A DNA stretch of 43,317 nucleotides from Alphaproteobacteria bacterium (GTDB lineage: Bacteria; Pseudomonadota; Alphaproteobacteria; Bin95). Below the pieces are notes generated by a model. The model had not been told where the DNA came from. It made no database searches and was given only the letters and a program-made list of their open reading frames with translations. Location of the stretch: the NCBI GenBank assembly GCA_029978325.1, contig JAPOJR010000007.1, positions 1 through 43,317 of the forward strand, in the 5' to 3' direction. A program made the translations under genes and the position numbers. Positions 1-7,531 of this stretch are shown piece after piece (position 1 is the first letter of the stretch; the number at the start of each line of letters is the position of its first letter).

Positions 1-28
1 GACTCCATTTGATCGGGCGTTGCCCTAG
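1..28. repeat. Right half of a dispersed palindromic repeat, cut by the window edge
   Basis: These 28 bases match 39010-39037 at 27 of 28 positions; the only difference is C here against T at 39033. At the distant copy this segment is the loop and right arm of a perfect 20-bp stem, so the left arm here presumably lies just outside the window. The element sits directly beyond the stop codon of the minus-strand methyltransferase gene, the same kind of position (3' side of a gene) as the other copy. Confidence 0.75.
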
Positions 29-35
29 CCGCCGT

Positions 36-830
36 TTAAGTAGCGGCAGCCACCAACATCACGCCGCCGAGACCGCCGCTGGCGAAGGCATCATGCAACG
101 CGGTGTTGCGCTCCACCATGATGTTATAGACCCGTGGGCTGAATTGTTCCGATATTTCGGCTTCCATCCCGCGCAACCGCTCCATTGCAGCTTGGTACCG
201 GGCGGTGAATACGGGGCTGATATCCTGCTCGACCGTCACGGCGCAACCATGATCGGCGAGCCAGCCTTTGTAATCCGGCGCCGTCGCCAGGTTTTCCACA
301 ACCAGGGATTCAAAGACGCTGGCCTGCATCGCGTCGCTCATCGGGCCGGTGGCGATCCAGTCGATAAACGCGATATTGCCACCAGGCCGGACCAGCCGCG
401 CAGCCTCGCCGATCACCTTCTGCTTGTCCGGCACATGGCAAAACGCATCCTGGCTGAATATCACGTCGAAGGCGTTATCCGCAAACGGCAGCGCCATCGC
501 ATCCGCCCGTTGGAACGAGACTTTTTCGTCCAGGCCTCGGGCTTTGGCCCTAGCCTCTGCCTCATCGACATTGGTCTGCACCAGGTCAACGCCAGTCACG
601 TTGCAGCCTCGCGTTTCAGCCAGGTGTAACGCCGGGCCTCCCAATCCAGAGCCGATGTCCAGTACAGTTGACGATGTGCTGATGCTGGCATGGTTGGCCA
701 TCACATCGGTTGATTCGACTCCGCTTAGCGACAGAAAATTCTCACTGTCGTACAGCCGTTCGATCAGGACGGAGCCGACGGGGCTATAGTTGGTTTCCAG
801 GGCTTTCAGCGACATGGGTTTGGGGCTCAT
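36..830 (-). CDS. Class I SAM-dependent methyltransferase
   Basis: A 264-residue protein with the Rossmann-type methyltransferase fold. Motif I is VLDIGSGLGG at residues 56-65, the acidic residue that would hold the SAM ribose is in GVDL (D82), and the adenine-side motif RADAMALPF lies at 108-116. FDVIFSQDAFCHVPDK and the following RPGG turn (148-151) resemble the UbiE/COQ5 and glycine/sarcosine N-methyltransferase-like group, which acts on small molecules. The methyl acceptor cannot be told from sequence. Another ATG 15 bases downstream (MSLKALE) could be the true start; neither has a strong ribosome site. It lies 163 bases downstream of the aldo/keto reductase gene on the same strand, so cotranscription is possible but not shown. 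Confidence 0.85.
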   Translation of the reverse strand: MSPKPMSLKALETNYSPVGSVLIERLYDSENFLSLSGVESTDVMANHASISTSSTVLDIGSGLGGPALHLAETRGCNVTGVDLVQTNVDEAEARAKARGLDEKVSFQRADAMALPFADNAFDVIFSQDAFCHVPDKQKVIGEAARLVRPGGNIAFIDWIATGPMSDAMQASVFESLVVENLATAPDYKGWLADHGCAVTVEQDISPVFTARYQAAMERLRGMEAEISEQFSPRVYNIMVERNTALHDAFASGGLGGVMLVAAAT

Positions 831-836
831 TGCTTA

Positions 837-850
837 CGGTCGGAAGACCG
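837..850 (-). other. Small hairpin just upstream of the methyltransferase start
   Basis: A 5-bp perfect stem (CGGTC at 837-841 with GACCG at 846-850, loop GGAA) ends seven bases before the methyltransferase ATG at 828-830, in the place where a ribosome site would be expected. It could affect translation initiation, but stems this short are common by chance in GC-rich DNA. Confidence 0.2.
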
Positions 851-860
851 CAACTTGGCC

Positions 861-882
861 CCTTGCGCCGCCAGACGCAAGG
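861..882. other. Intergenic stem-loop between the AKR and methyltransferase genes
   Basis: CCTTGCG at 861-867 and CGCAAGG at 876-882 form a perfect 7-bp stem with an 8-base loop. It lies in the 163-base gap after the aldo/keto reductase stop. There is no T-run after it on the minus strand, so it is at best a Rho-assisted or weak terminator. The rest of the gap shows nothing recognisable. Confidence 0.3.
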
Positions 883-993
883 ATCGAGAACAAAACGCTA
901 ACTGGTTGCCGTTTCGGACGCCTTCAAGTTGTCAGATAAATGGCTTCGGTGACTTTTCGCCGCGGCACGACCGCATCCAGGGCTTGCGGCGGC

Positions 994-1980
994 CTATCCG
1001 ACGAATGCTGGGTCGCTGCGCCAGACCTGCTCCAGCGCTGCGTGGGTCGCGGCGGGCAGCAGGCCGGCTTTTTCCGCCGCCAGCGCCTGCTCCAGATGAT
1101 CGATTTCCGCCATGCCAACTTCGATGGTGGAGAGGTCCTTGCAGGCCAGCCCGAACCGCAGCGCCGCCTGCGCCGGCGTGCCGAATTCGGACCCCAGCAC
1201 CTGCCAGACCGCCTGCGCCCGCGCTTCTTCGGCGGGATGGTCGGAGTTGGCAGTGATCGGCACTTCGCGGCCGTGCCGCACGGTCGATGCCAAATGACCA
1301 GCCGCGAAAATGCGGATACCCATCACGCCAACATCCTGGTCGGCGCAGGCCTTCAGCAGGCCATGGAAATTGGTTGTGTTCCATCCGGTCGGCGGCGCCC
1401 AGCCGGCGGTCGGGTTGATCGCGTTGTAATAGACTTGCGCCACGTCGAACCGCCCGGCGGAGACCACCTGGTTGACCGCCGCCGGCTCTCCCAGCGCTGT
1501 CAGGCCGATGTGGTCGCACAGGCCTTCAGCCTGAAGAGTGGCCATAATGTCGGCGACGCCGCCGGGCGAAAGGATGTTGGCGGGGGTCAGGGTTGCACCG
1601 CCCCCGTCGGCGCTGATTTGATTGTGCAGGATCAGCACCTCTACCTTGCTGAGGCCCAGACGCTGGAAACTGTCTGCGACCGAGCGGCGGATTTGGCCGG
1701 CGAAGTCGCCTGCGGCAGGGTCGATCCGGAACTTGGTGGAAATTCGGGGGCGAGCCTTGCCTCCCCTTGCCGCCAACCACCGGCCGATTACCTGCTCGGA
1801 TACGCCATTGCCATAGGATGCGGCTGTATCGATCCAGTCGATGCCGGCGGCGACGGCGCGGTCCAGTGCCGCAAACGCTACGGACTGATCCTGGTGGATC
1901 AACACCCCGCCCACCCAGCCGCCGCCGAAGGTCAGGACGGAAACTTCCAAGCTGGTGCGGCCGAAGCGTCGGGTCTGCAT
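994..1980 (-). CDS. Aldo/keto reductase
   Basis: A 328-residue NAD(P)H-dependent oxidoreductase of the AKR TIM-barrel family, near its usual length. The catalytic tetrad is visible: D51 and Y56 in IDTAASYGNG, K83 in ISTKF, and H119 in LILHN. The N-terminal MQTRRFGRTSLEVSVLTFGG is the standard first strand. The start is placed at the ATG at 1978-1980 because AAGGA (minus strand, 1991-1995) sits nine bases upstream; a longer TTG start at 1998 would contain that ribosome site. The sequence resembles the D-threo-aldose (L-fucose) dehydrogenase branch, but the substrate is not certain. It is divergent from the EAL-domain gene, with about 260 bases between the two starts. Confidence 0.88.
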   Translation of the reverse strand: MQTRRFGRTSLEVSVLTFGGGWVGGVLIHQDQSVAFAALDRAVAAGIDWIDTAASYGNGVSEQVIGRWLAARGGKARPRISTKFRIDPAAGDFAGQIRRSVADSFQRLGLSKVEVLILHNQISADGGGATLTPANILSPGGVADIMATLQAEGLCDHIGLTALGEPAAVNQVVSAGRFDVAQVYYNAINPTAGWAPPTGWNTTNFHGLLKACADQDVGVMGIRIFAAGHLASTVRHGREVPITANSDHPAEEARAQAVWQVLGSEFGTPAQAALRFGLACKDLSTIEVGMAEIDHLEQALAAEKAGLLPAATHAALEQVWRSDPAFVG

Positions 1981-2239
1981 GATCGGGTATCCTTGCAATT
2001 TTCGAGCCGGCAGAATCCGGCGTTCTGGAGGCGCAGGCCGCCCATGAAGACAGGGCCTGTCCCATCCGTCAATTATCTGGCCCGGCTCGCCCCGGCGGAA
2101 GCCGATTTCTGCTAAGCAGGGGTTAATACTGCGTTGGGCTTTGCACTCACCGAATATGAACGACTGTCGGGCACTCTGACCTGCCCCGGACCTGATCCTA
2201 TGTAGCCGGGACTTGGTCGATTGAAAGGTGATGTCTGCG

Positions 2240-3817
2240 ATGCCACACCAGGAAGTAATGCCTTTGAAGTCGCCGCAAAGCTGGCGTCAAGCGCTGGGAA
2301 TCCCATGGGCCAAGCGGTTCCGCAAGTCCGCCGGCCAACAGGACCGGCGTCCGAAAACGTTCGGCGAGGCGATGGCCTGCGTTAAGCGGCTGGAGGCACA
2401 ACTTACGGAAGTACGTGCGCAAGCGGCGGTGCGGGAGGCAGACCTGCAGGCTCTAAGCCTGCAGGACATGGTCACGGGGCTGCCAAACCAAGAGGCTTTC
2501 GCGCAAGCCGTTGGCGCTGCGCTTGCCCAAAGTGGCCGGAGGGATGAGGCGATCGCGGTTTTGCTGATCGATCTGAACGGCATTGACACGGTCAAAGACG
2601 CAATGGGCGCTGGCGCAGCGGACAAGGTGCTGGTCGGCATAGCGGTACGGTTGCACGGCGCTATTCGCGAATCCGATATTTTGGGCCGGATGGCGGGCGC
2701 CCGTTTCGCCGTCCTCTTACGCCATTTGAAAGAAGAGGCTGCGGCGATCCATGCTGCCGAGCGCATCCTGCACGCAATGGAACCGCCGATTGCCGTTGGT
2801 TCCGAAGAAGTGCAGTGCACCGCCAGCGTCGGCATTTCGACCAGCCAGGGCTACCCAAGCATTGTCGGGCAAACTCTGATCCAAAGAGCCGATATTGCGG
2901 TACAAAGGGCGATATCGGCGGGTGGCGGCCGGTTTCATTTCTTCGACACGGTCTTGCATGAGGAGGCCGAGGAGGCCAGCCGGATCAAGGCAGCGTTGAC
3001 CCCTGCTTTGAACATCGACCAATTTCATATGGTGTTCCAGCCAAGGATCGATATGCGGTCGGGCCAACCGTGTGGTGTCGAGGCCCTGGTGCGCTGGGAT
3101 CATCCGACGCTCGGCCCGGTATCGCCGGGCCGGTTTATCCCCATTGCTGAACGCTGTGGCCAGATATTGCCGCTGTGCGAATGGATCGCCGACGAGGTCT
3201 TTCGGTGCGCAGCGCTGTGGCGCACCTATCGACGTACCGCGGGCGTGCCGTTGCTGCCGATCGCCATGAACCTTTCGATTGCCCAGTTGCGAAACAGCGA
3301 TCTGCGTCAACAATTGGAGGCGCTGGCGCGATCCTATTCCGTGCCTGCGGCGGCCATTGAACTGGAGGTCACGGAAACCGCTGCCATCGACGATGTCGAA
3401 AGGATTGCCGATTTGCTGGCGGGCCTGCGCGCTGACGGATACCGCGTCGCTATTGACGACTTCGGCACCGGCTATGCCTCGCTGGCCCTCGCGGTCCGCC
3501 TGCCTGCCGATTATTTGAAGATCGACCGGTCGTTTATCACGAACATGCTGACCAGCCGGCGGCATGCCGCCGCTGTCGCGACCACGCTCGCGCTGGGGCG
3601 CAGCATGGATTTGACCGTTGTGGCGGAAGGCGTGGAAACTGAACAACAGGCGCTGCATCTGCAGGCCCGCGGCTGCGACCAGGCGCAAGGGTATTGGATC
3701 GGAGAGCCGATGCCGTTCATCGAACTGATGCAGTGGCTGAAGCACTACCAGCCTTTGCTCCAGGATGCTGACCAACCGCAGGAACGACCGGTATTGGTGC
3801 TAGAGCGGCAGGCTTAA
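2240..3817 (+). CDS. Degenerate GGDEF plus intact EAL domain protein (predicted c-di-GMP phosphodiesterase)
   Basis: A 525-residue soluble protein with no membrane segment. A coiled-coil-like stretch (about 45-75) leads into a GGDEF-type domain (about 75-235) whose signature is MAGARF at 151-156 instead of GGDEF, so cyclase activity is not expected. The EAL domain (about 245-500) keeps GVEALVRW (279-286), the asparagine of MNLS, ELEVTET, IDDFGTGYASL, LKIDRSFI, VAEGVET and QGYW, which are the metal-binding and catalytic signatures of active c-di-GMP phosphodiesterases. The degenerate domain may act as a regulatory, perhaps GTP-binding, module; that part is inference. The ATG at 2240 was chosen because AAAGGTGAT at 2224-2232 is well spaced for it; GTG 2228 and ATG 2231 overlap that site. 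The last 18 bases overlap the convergent kinase gene. Confidence 0.9.
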   Translation: MPHQEVMPLKSPQSWRQALGIPWAKRFRKSAGQQDRRPKTFGEAMACVKRLEAQLTEVRAQAAVREADLQALSLQDMVTGLPNQEAFAQAVGAALAQSGRRDEAIAVLLIDLNGIDTVKDAMGAGAADKVLVGIAVRLHGAIRESDILGRMAGARFAVLLRHLKEEAAAIHAAERILHAMEPPIAVGSEEVQCTASVGISTSQGYPSIVGQTLIQRADIAVQRAISAGGGRFHFFDTVLHEEAEEASRIKAALTPALNIDQFHMVFQPRIDMRSGQPCGVEALVRWDHPTLGPVSPGRFIPIAERCGQILPLCEWIADEVFRCAALWRTYRRTAGVPLLPIAMNLSIAQLRNSDLRQQLEALARSYSVPAAAIELEVTETAAIDDVERIADLLAGLRADGYRVAIDDFGTGYASLALAVRLPADYLKIDRSFITNMLTSRRHAAAVATTLALGRSMDLTVVAEGVETEQQALHLQARGCDQAQGYWIGEPMPFIELMQWLKHYQPLLQDADQPQERPVLVLERQA

Positions 3818-5080
3818 GATGAAACGCGCCCCACCGCTCGGCGCGGTGTCGACGACGATGTCGCCGCCATGGGTCAGCGCGATGTCGCGAGCGATGGTCA
3901 ATCCCAGCCCCACCCCGCCAGTGGCGGAATTGCGGGATTCGTCCAGGCGGACGAACGGCCGGAACACATCGGTGCGTCGGTTCTCCGGTATGCCGGGCCC
4001 ATCGTCATCGATCATAATCAGAACGAAATCCGCAGTTTTGACCAATGAGATCCAACAATGCTTGCCGTGGCGCAGGCCGTTGCCGATAACATTAACGAGC
4101 GCCCGCCGCAGCGCCTCTGGCCGAAGACGCAACTGCAAGGGGCCGCCCAGGTCGCTTGTCACGGCAACCTGATCGTAGCGAAAGGTTTCCGCAACTGACC
4201 GGACCAGCGCGACAATGTCGATGGCGCCCGTAGGCTCCGCCACCTGATCGCGGGCGAAGTCCAGATAGCCTTGTATCATCCGCTCCATGTCGGCAATGTC
4301 CTGGCGCAGCCCTTCCTTGTCGGTGCTGTCGCCCAACATTTCCACCTCGATCCGCATGCGGCTGAGCGGTGTTCGCAGGTCATGGCTGATGGCCGCCAGC
4401 ATCTCGGTGCGGCGGCGCACCTGGCGTTGAATGCGCGCCTTCATGCGCTCGAACGCCCTGGCCGCGCGGCGGATTTCATCGGCGCCGCGTTCTTGGATGG
4501 CTCCCAGGTCCTCGCCCTTGCCGAATGCGTCCATCGCCCCCGCCAGCCGTCGGATCGGCACCACCTGCTTCCAGAGAAAAAACGCGGAAAGCCCAAGCAC
4601 GAACAGTGCCGTGCCCAGCACCCAAGCCAGAAAAACGAACGTTGTCGTTGTTGCCACCCGTTTCAGCGGCAGGCGGCAGTCGAGTGGCCCCCTGGCGGTA
4701 TCGAACAAAACATGTAGGTCGGTGCCGAACTGGCCGACCGTTCTGTGTGGAACACGCGGCAGCGATCTGGCGATTGCTTGGTCTAGCGCGGTTACTGAAA
4801 ATTGTGACCATAATTCCGGTTCCGATGCGTTCGGCGGCTTGGCTGCCGGCGCACACCGTACCTCGGTTGTCCGTTCCAAAAGGATGGCGACGTCCGCTGG
4901 GAGCCCACCCGCTTCATACGCGCGCACCAGGAAGGCTAATTCACCGGTGGCGCTGGAGATCAGCCGACGTTGAACCGTGTCCCAATGGCGGTCGAAGAAA
5001 AACCAGGTGGCGATGGCAAACAGCAGCAAAATCGGCAAGGCCACCATCAGCAGGGATCGCCGGAACAGGTCGCGCGGCAT
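3800..5080 (-). CDS. Membrane sensor histidine kinase, EnvZ-like
   Basis: A 426-residue two-component kinase. Membrane helices lie at about 11-29 and 147-170 and bracket a periplasmic domain of roughly 115 residues. A HAMP linker follows (about 171-224), then the HisKA dimerisation helix with AAISHDLRTPLSRMR, where H233 is the expected phosphorylation site. The HATPase domain shows the N box (VNVIGNGLRHG, 329-339), G1 DDDGPGIP (358-365) and G2 GGVGLGL (388-394). The start is set at ATG 5078-5080 (MPRDLFRRS), since the frame upstream runs into the end of the regulator gene. It lies 32 bases after the OmpR-type regulator on the same strand, so the two form a cognate pair. The signal sensed is unknown. 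Confidence 0.92.
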   Translation of the reverse strand: MPRDLFRRSLLMVALPILLLFAIATWFFFDRHWDTVQRRLISSATGELAFLVRAYEAGGLPADVAILLERTTEVRCAPAAKPPNASEPELWSQFSVTALDQAIARSLPRVPHRTVGQFGTDLHVLFDTARGPLDCRLPLKRVATTTTFVFLAWVLGTALFVLGLSAFFLWKQVVPIRRLAGAMDAFGKGEDLGAIQERGADEIRRAARAFERMKARIQRQVRRRTEMLAAISHDLRTPLSRMRIEVEMLGDSTDKEGLRQDIADMERMIQGYLDFARDQVAEPTGAIDIVALVRSVAETFRYDQVAVTSDLGGPLQLRLRPEALRRALVNVIGNGLRHGKHCWISLVKTADFVLIMIDDDGPGIPENRRTDVFRPFVRLDESRNSATGGVGLGLTIARDIALTHGGDIVVDTAPSGGARFILSLPL

Positions 5081-5112
5081 AACATCCCGAAGCCGAAGCC
5101 TGCCCCGCCACC

Positions 5113-5832
5113 TCACGGCAAGGGCCGCGCTGCCAGACGGTAGCCGATGCCCCGCACCGTCTGTAGCCAACTGGGGTTGCGCGGGTCGGCCTCGAATTTT
5201 TTTCGCAGCCTGGCGACCTGCACATCGACCGCTCGCAACGTGGTGCCTTCGCCGAGTGCATCTGCCAGGTCATCCCGGCTGACTTCGTCGCCTAATCGGC
5301 TCGCCAGATAGCGCAGCAATCGCTGCTCTTGCGGCGTCAGCAGAATGCGCTCATTGCCGTGGTGCAGCAGTCCGGTGGTCACGTCCAGCACAAACGGCCC
5401 GAGCGCCAGCTTATCCGGCGCCGTATGCAAGTCATCGGCGGCAACCGTATCCCGGATCGCGCGGCGGCGTAGAATGCGTTCGATCCGCAACAGCAATTCG
5501 CGAGGGTCGAACGGCTTGCCGATATAGTCCTCCGCACCGGTCGACAGCCCCTTGACCCGCTCTTCCGGCGCGTCCAGGGCGGTGATGAGCAGCACAGGCG
5601 GACTATCGGAGGATTGCGCAAGTTCTTCCGCCAGCACCAGCCCGTTTTCCCCAGGCATCATAATGTCGAGCACGACCAGGTCGAACACCAGGGATTTCAG
5701 CTTGGACCGGGCCTCCGCCGCGTCATAAGCAGCCATCGCCAGGTAGCCGGCATTATTCAGGTAGCGGCAGAGCAATTCCGCAAGCCGGTGATCGTCGTCG
5801 ACAACGAAGATGTGGGCTGCTTCCGCGCTCAT
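5113..5832 (-). CDS. OmpR/PhoB-family response regulator
   Basis: A 239-residue regulator. The receiver domain has the acidic pair D12-D13 in VVDDDH, phosphoacceptor D56 in LVVLDIMMPGENG, switch T84 in LLITALD, and K106 in YIGKPFDP. The C-terminal winged helix contains LTPQEQRLLRYLA, the recognition-helix region RAVDVQVARLRKKF, and the terminal hairpin TVRGIGYRLA, all typical of OmpR/PhoB DNA-binding domains. The start is at ATG 5830-5832 (MSAEAAHIF), immediately before the first receiver strand; the frame stays open upstream but overlaps the YmdB-type gene. Only eight bases separate it from that gene and 32 from the kinase gene downstream, so the three are probably cotranscribed. Confidence 0.93.
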   Translation of the reverse strand: MSAEAAHIFVVDDDHRLAELLCRYLNNAGYLAMAAYDAAEARSKLKSLVFDLVVLDIMMPGENGLVLAEELAQSSDSPPVLLITALDAPEERVKGLSTGAEDYIGKPFDPRELLLRIERILRRRAIRDTVAADDLHTAPDKLALGPFVLDVTTGLLHHGNERILLTPQEQRLLRYLASRLGDEVSRDDLADALGEGTTLRAVDVQVARLRKKFEADPRNPSWLQTVRGIGYRLAARPLP

Positions 5833-5840
5833 CGCCGCAA

Positions 5841-6674
5841 CTAGCCGGGGTTTGTTGGATACGATGGAGCCAGGGCGCCACCGCACCGCACGGGTTCGAT
5901 GCCCAAAGCTTTGCCATTGCCGCCGACCCGCACCAGGCACCCGCATAACGTGCCTTCGCCTTCGGCCGGCGTCAGGCGCTCGGACGGCATTTTGCGGGTA
6001 AAGCGGTAGATGGCCGGTTCCGCCTTCATGCCAATAACCGACCGGTAGTCACCGGTCATGCCCGCGTCTGTCTGATAAGCGGTGCCATTGGTCATGATGT
6101 GGTGATCCGCTGTTGGCACATGGGTATGGGTGCCGACGACCAACGAGGCCCGGCCATCGAGGTAGTGACCCATCGCCATTTTCTCGCTGGTCGCTTCGCC
6201 ATGCACATCGACCAGAATGGCATCGACGGCCCCGCCGAGCGGCGCTTGTTTCATAACCCGGTCAATGGCGGTAAACGGGTCGTCCATCGCGTCCATGAAC
6301 AGGCGCAGCATGATGTTGGCGACCAGCACCCGCTTGCCAGTGCGCCCGGTGGTAACATAGACGCCGTTGCCCGGTGTGCCCTTCGGGAAATTCAGCGGCC
6401 GCAGCAACCGCGGCTCGGAGTCGATAAAGCCGGTCATCTCGCGCTGGTCCCAGATGTGATTGCCGGTGGTGATCACATCGACGCCCAGTTCAAAGAATTG
6501 CGCGCAGATCGGCGCGGTAATGCCAAAGCCGCCGGCGGCGTTTTCGCCGTTAAGAACCACAAGCTCCGGCTTATAGGCGCTGATCAGGCCGGGAAGGTGC
6601 TGGGCTACGGCGTCGCGGCCGCTGCGGCCGACGACATCGCCGATAAACAACAGGGAAAACGAGGAGTCCGTCAT
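5841..6674 (-). CDS. TIGR00282/YmdB-family metallophosphoesterase
   Basis: A 277-residue cytoplasmic phosphoesterase. Metal-binding motifs run in the family order: FIGDVVGRSGR near the N-terminus, VVLNGENAAGGFGI, TTGNHIWDQ, LVDVHGEATSEK and VVGTHTHVPTAD. Members of the family have been reported to hydrolyse 2',3'-cyclic nucleotides and to influence RNA turnover or biofilm traits in Bacillus; the role here is by family only. The start was placed at ATG 6672-6674 (MTDSSFSLLFIGD), because the 29 residues possible upstream do not look like the family and would run into the RNA candidate. In many alphaproteobacteria a 5-formyltetrahydrofolate cyclo-ligase gene lies between zapA/6S and this gene; here it is missing. 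Confidence 0.9.
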   Translation of the reverse strand: MTDSSFSLLFIGDVVGRSGRDAVAQHLPGLISAYKPELVVLNGENAAGGFGITAPICAQFFELGVDVITTGNHIWDQREMTGFIDSEPRLLRPLNFPKGTPGNGVYVTTGRTGKRVLVANIMLRLFMDAMDDPFTAIDRVMKQAPLGGAVDAILVDVHGEATSEKMAMGHYLDGRASLVVGTHTHVPTADHHIMTNGTAYQTDAGMTGDYRSVIGMKAEPAIYRFTRKMPSERLTPAEGEGTLCGCLVRVGGNGKALGIEPVRCGGALAPSYPTNPG

Positions 6675-6739
6675 GAATGCGCCACCAAACGCCACAGCAC
6701 CGCAAGGGGCACAGTAGAAAGCGTAAACCGTGAGGAGCC

Positions 6740-6890
6740 GCTTCGGCCGCTGGCGTGACAAGCTCCTGGGTCCGTATAGTAAGGTGGGCGTCGCGTGTCG
6801 TGACCAGGATCACGGCAGAGGTAACACCCTGGACCAGAAGGCTATCGACCCCGGGGCAATGCGTGCCTGGCGCGCCAAGCAGCCCCTCAC
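6740..6890 (-). ncRNA. ssrS: Candidate 6S RNA (SsrS)
   Basis: This sits in the 223-base gap just downstream of zapA on the same strand, the conserved location of 6S RNA in Proteobacteria. Read on minus, an outer closing stem forms between the segment at about 6871-6884 (GGCTGCTTGGCGCG) and that at about 6745-6757 (CACGCCAGCGGCC), with G-U pairs and one bulge. An inner stem pairs CTGGTCC with GGACCCAG. An open bubble follows, then a terminal hairpin CGTGA/TCACG. Closing stem, central bubble and apical hairpin are the 6S architecture that mimics an open promoter and binds the RNA polymerase holoenzyme. I folded it by eye, so the ends are approximate. Confidence 0.55.
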
Positions 6891-6897
6891 CTTCTAT

Positions 6898-7362
6898 CTA
6901 GTCTTCCGTTGCGTCTTCGGCAAGCGCGGCTAACGACGCGGAAAGGTCTGATAGACGTCCGCCCATGCTGTCGGCCCATCGACGCAGCGCCGAAACCTCT
7001 GCCTGGAGCGAGGCATTGGCGGCCATCAGGCGCAGGTTTGCGGCCTCGGCCCGCAAAGCGTCGGCGTCGGGCGATGCCACAGCGCTAGCGTTTTCCGATA
7101 GAGGGGCTTGGACGGCCCCGCTTGCAGTGGCTTCTCGCGCAACAGATTCGCTTGCGGCAGATTGTGCCGCAGCCAGTTCGTCCAGCAGAGCGATGCTGCC
7201 GATAACCAGCAAATGCCGGTCGTCGGCACCAGGCAACGCTTCGGCGATCGGTTGGATACGCTGATCCAGGGCCGCAGCCATCTGGCGCAGATGGTCCTCC
7301 TGACCCGAGGCACAGCGTAGCGTGTAGCTGCGGTTCCCAATTGAAAATGTAACGTCGGGCAT
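6898..7362 (-). CDS. zapA: Cell division protein ZapA
   Basis: A 154-residue protein whose first 80 residues match ZapA: VTFSIGNRSYTLRCASGQEDHLRQMAAALD as the beta-rich head (no more than its key positions quoted elsewhere), then DRHLLVIGSIALLDEL as the start of the dimerising helix. An Ala-rich linker and a second predicted coiled coil follow (about 105-150). ZapA binds and bundles FtsZ at the division ring. The start is put at ATG 7360-7362 (MPDVTF); ATG 7371 is an alternative, and the longer frame upstream does not resemble ZapA. It is divergent from tkt, with 169 bases between them. Downstream lie the 6S candidate and the ymdB-like gene. Confidence 0.85.
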   Translation of the reverse strand: MPDVTFSIGNRSYTLRCASGQEDHLRQMAAALDQRIQPIAEALPGADDRHLLVIGSIALLDELAAAQSAASESVAREATASGAVQAPLSENASAVASPDADALRAEAANLRLMAANASLQAEVSALRRWADSMGGRLSDLSASLAALAEDATED

Positions 7363-7531
7363 TGCAAACATTCGGTCTGAGACAACAAGGCACCCTCGCA
7401 CGCTTGACGGCCTGAGGGAAGGCCGGCATGTTCCGCGCCGCAAGCGCCGTGTTGTGGTGACGGTGTTACGATAACAATGGCGCGCAAGCGATTCTGCATC
7501 CCTTTTTGATTACGGAGTCCGACAGCAGCCC

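Noticed and set aside
1981..2239. Riboswitch or small gene in the longest intergenic gap
   Set aside because: Only a divergent promoter region is expected here. I found no conserved RNA motif, no ribosome site with a good short frame, and no strong hairpin.
7363..7531. Clear -35/-10 promoters in the zapA-tkt divergent region
   Set aside because: Weak TTGTGG- and TTGTTA-like hexamers are present but have no convincing partner at proper spacing.
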